DNA of 15,339 nucleotides from assembly GCA_003151655.1 (NCBI GenBank), contig PLYB01000164.1, positions 1-15,339 of the forward strand, given 5' to 3'. The notes beneath the pieces are model-generated. The model was not told the origin of the DNA, did not search any database, and saw nothing but the letters and a program-made list of their open reading frames with translations. This stretch comes from Gallionellaceae bacterium. GTDB taxonomy: Bacteria; Pseudomonadota; Gammaproteobacteria; Burkholderiales; Gallionellaceae. The translations under genes were made by a program, and so were the position numbers. Shown in pieces: positions 13,940-15,339 of the stretch. Numbering within the stretch: position 1 is the first letter of the stretch; every line of letters begins with the position of its first letter.

Positions 13940-14656
13940 CTTATTCAGATAATTCGGATCGAATTTTTCCGCCGTCGCACGCTCTTCTTCGACACGCACC
14001 CCCATCTTCTCTAACTGCTGCAATATGTGTTCAATGCGTTGATCGACATTGACGGTGTGCCCGATTAAACCGTGCAATGCTTTCGACACAGGGTCATTCT
14101 GATCGTTCCCCAGACCATAGGCATTAAATCCGGCGGATTTTTTCACTTCATCCAGAATACGCGCGGGGATACCCGCAGCCGTTGCACCCGCCGGAACTTC
14201 TTTCACCACCACCGCATTCGAACCGATCTTGGCACCGTCACCGATGTGGATCGGGCCAAGAATTTTGGCACCAGCTCCGACCACCACGCCATTGCCCAGC
14301 GTCGGATGGCGTTTGCCTTCTTTCCACGAAGTACCGCCCAGCGTGACACCGTGGTACAGCGTCACATCATCGCCGATCTCGGCAGTTTCACCGATCACCA
14401 CCCCCATACCGTGGTCGATAAAAAAACGCCGCCCGATAATGGCACCGGGATGAATTTCGATACCGGTCAGGAAACGCGCGACGTGCGACAACAAACGCGC
14501 CAACCAGAATAAGCGCCATTCCCATAACTGGTGCGACATGCGATGCAAGATGCGCGCGTGCACGCCGGGATAGCAGGTCAGCACTTCAAGCGTGCTGCGC
14601 GCAGCCGGGTCGCGTTCGAATACGCTACTGATGTCTTCTCTAATCGCTCTGAACAT
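13928..14656 (-). CDS. cysE: Serine O-acetyltransferase
   Basis: A 242-residue left-handed beta-helix acetyltransferase that makes O-acetylserine from serine and acetyl-CoA, the first step of cysteine synthesis. A short helical N-terminal domain (1-65) precedes the hexapeptide repeats. Active-site D81/H82 (FIDHGMGVVIGET) and H117 (KRHPTLGNG) correspond to E. coli D157/H158 and H193; VTLGGTSWKEG and GAGAKILGPI are family hallmarks. It is shorter than the 273-residue E. coli enzyme, with a trimmed N-terminal domain and a long C-terminal tail. The ATG overlaps the end of trmJ by 17 bp, with GGAAG just before it inside trmJ. The 3' end holds the isc operator. Placing cysteine supply next to the cysteine-consuming isc operon makes metabolic sense. 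Confidence 0.96.
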   Translation of the reverse strand: MFRAIREDISSVFERDPAARSTLEVLTCYPGVHARILHRMSHQLWEWRLFWLARLLSHVARFLTGIEIHPGAIIGRRFFIDHGMGVVIGETAEIGDDVTLYHGVTLGGTSWKEGKRHPTLGNGVVVGAGAKILGPIHIGDGAKIGSNAVVVKEVPAGATAAGIPARILDEVKKSAGFNAYGLGNDQNDPVSKALHGLIGHTVNVDQRIEHILQQLEKMGVRVEEERATAEKFDPNYLNKIVD

Positions 14657-15339
14657 TTTCTTCCACTTTTTGCTTTAATTGACCGTGGTATTGCGTCGTC
14701 AAGGTAAGGATACCACGCAGAATATTGATTTCTTCCGGCTCCAGTCTGGCCCGTGCATACAGACGCCGCAACTTGTGCATCAGCTTGGTCGGATGCTTGC
14801 CATTCAGAAATTCGATCTCGGTCAGCGTTGCTTCCAGTTGCCGGAAAAATCCTTCCACATGTTCCGCCGAAGCCGGACACACTTCCGGCGCACCGCAATC
14901 GCCCTGCCCCGCCGCCAGACGCAATTCATAACTCACCAACTGCACCGCCGCCGCCAGATTAAGAGAAGTGTAATCCGGGTTCACCGGAATGCGAACCATC
15001 AACTGACAGCGCGCCAACTCCTCGTTGGTCAAGCCGGACATCTCCGTGCCGAACAGCAACGCCACCGGTTGCTGCGCCTGCTGCATCAGCAACGGCATCG
15101 CCTCGCGCGGCGGCATTACCTCCTGCGAAATGTCGCGCACCCGCGCCGACATCCCCGCCACCATCACCACACCCTGCAACGCCTCATCCAACGAAGTACA
15201 CACCACTGCATTCGCCAGCACATCATCCGCCCCCGCCGCCATCGCCGTTGCCTGCGCATCGGGAAAGTAACGCGGATTGATCAGATACAGCCGTGACAAG
15301 CCCATCGTCTTCATGGCGCGCGCCGCCGCCCCGATGTTG
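14640..15339 (-). CDS. trmJ: tRNA (cytidine/uridine-32-2'-O)-methyltransferase TrmJ (5' partial)
   Basis: A SPOUT-fold methyltransferase that puts 2'-O-methyl on residue 32 of tRNA using S-adenosylmethionine. The frame stays open to the right edge, where it reads NIGAAARAMKTMGL, the usual family start region, so only some 15 N-terminal residues are missing. The knot motifs LLFGTEMSGLTNEEL and NPDYTSLNLAAAVQLVSYELR form the SAM and RNA site. The C-terminal extension (EHVEGFFRQLEATLTEIEFL, then KLMHKLRRLYARARLEPEEINILRG) is the TrmJ type. It overlaps cysE by 17 bp, so the two are translationally coupled. Confidence 0.95.
   Translation of the reverse strand, partial: NIGAAARAMKTMGLSRLYLINPRYFPDAQATAMAAGADDVLANAVVCTSLDEALQGVVMVAGMSARVRDISQEVMPPREAMPLLMQQAQQPVALLFGTEMSGLTNEELARCQLMVRIPVNPDYTSLNLAAAVQLVSYELRLAAGQGDCGAPEVCPASAEHVEGFFRQLEATLTEIEFLNGKHPTKLMHKLRRLYARARLEPEEINILRGILTLTTQYHGQLKQKVEENVQSD

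Noticed and set aside
1..15339. CRISPR array, tRNA, rRNA, prophage or complete insertion sequence
   Set aside because: No regularly spaced repeats, no tRNA or rRNA signatures, no integrase or transposase and no terminal inverted repeats with target duplications were seen.

Overview
The window reads as a chromosomal segment of a betaproteobacterium, most likely an environmental Nitrosomonadales/Gallionellaceae-type organism. This is inferred from protein character, from the order trmJ-cysE-iscRSUA-hscBA-fdx-iscX, and from the short interspersed palindromes between genes; no species can be named. Most of it is housekeeping DNA. I do not see a large undescribed system. The unusual signals are small: a decayed mqsRA toxin-antitoxin scar, a 38-codon membrane peptide gene with its own terminator, and repeats lodged in and around the isc operon, including an in-frame insertion in hscA.

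Left part (1-3800): the 3' part of a PAS-histidine kinase-receiver hybrid kinase (+) runs off the left edge. It faces a fused remnant of mqsR and mqsA (-), followed on the same strand by a HAD-IB phosphatase with a GTG start, a repeat-bearing spacer, and alanine racemase alr (-).

Middle part (3900-8000): lplT (+, divergent from alr), a CNNM/CorC-type membrane protein with CBS domains (+), a stand-alone CheY-like receiver (+), and the small peptide gene ending in a near-perfect rho-independent terminator. These face dsbB (-).

Right part (8039-15339, all minus): transcription order is trmJ (5' end outside the window), cysE, iscR, iscS, iscU, iscA, hscB, hscA, fdx, iscX. trmJ and cysE overlap. 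A good sigma70 promoter with an IscR type-1-like operator lies across the end of cysE and the cysE-iscR gap, so the isc operon can be switched by its own [2Fe-2S] repressor. Functionally, CysE feeds cysteine synthesis, IscS takes sulfur from cysteine, IscU is the scaffold, IscA a carrier, HscB/HscA release the cluster from IscU, Fdx supplies electrons and IscX modulates IscS. The iscS-iscU, iscA-hscB, hscB-hscA and iscX-dsbB gaps each hold a palindromic repeat, of at least three sequence types. hscA itself carries two 24-bp repeat units read in frame as an extra 16 residues.
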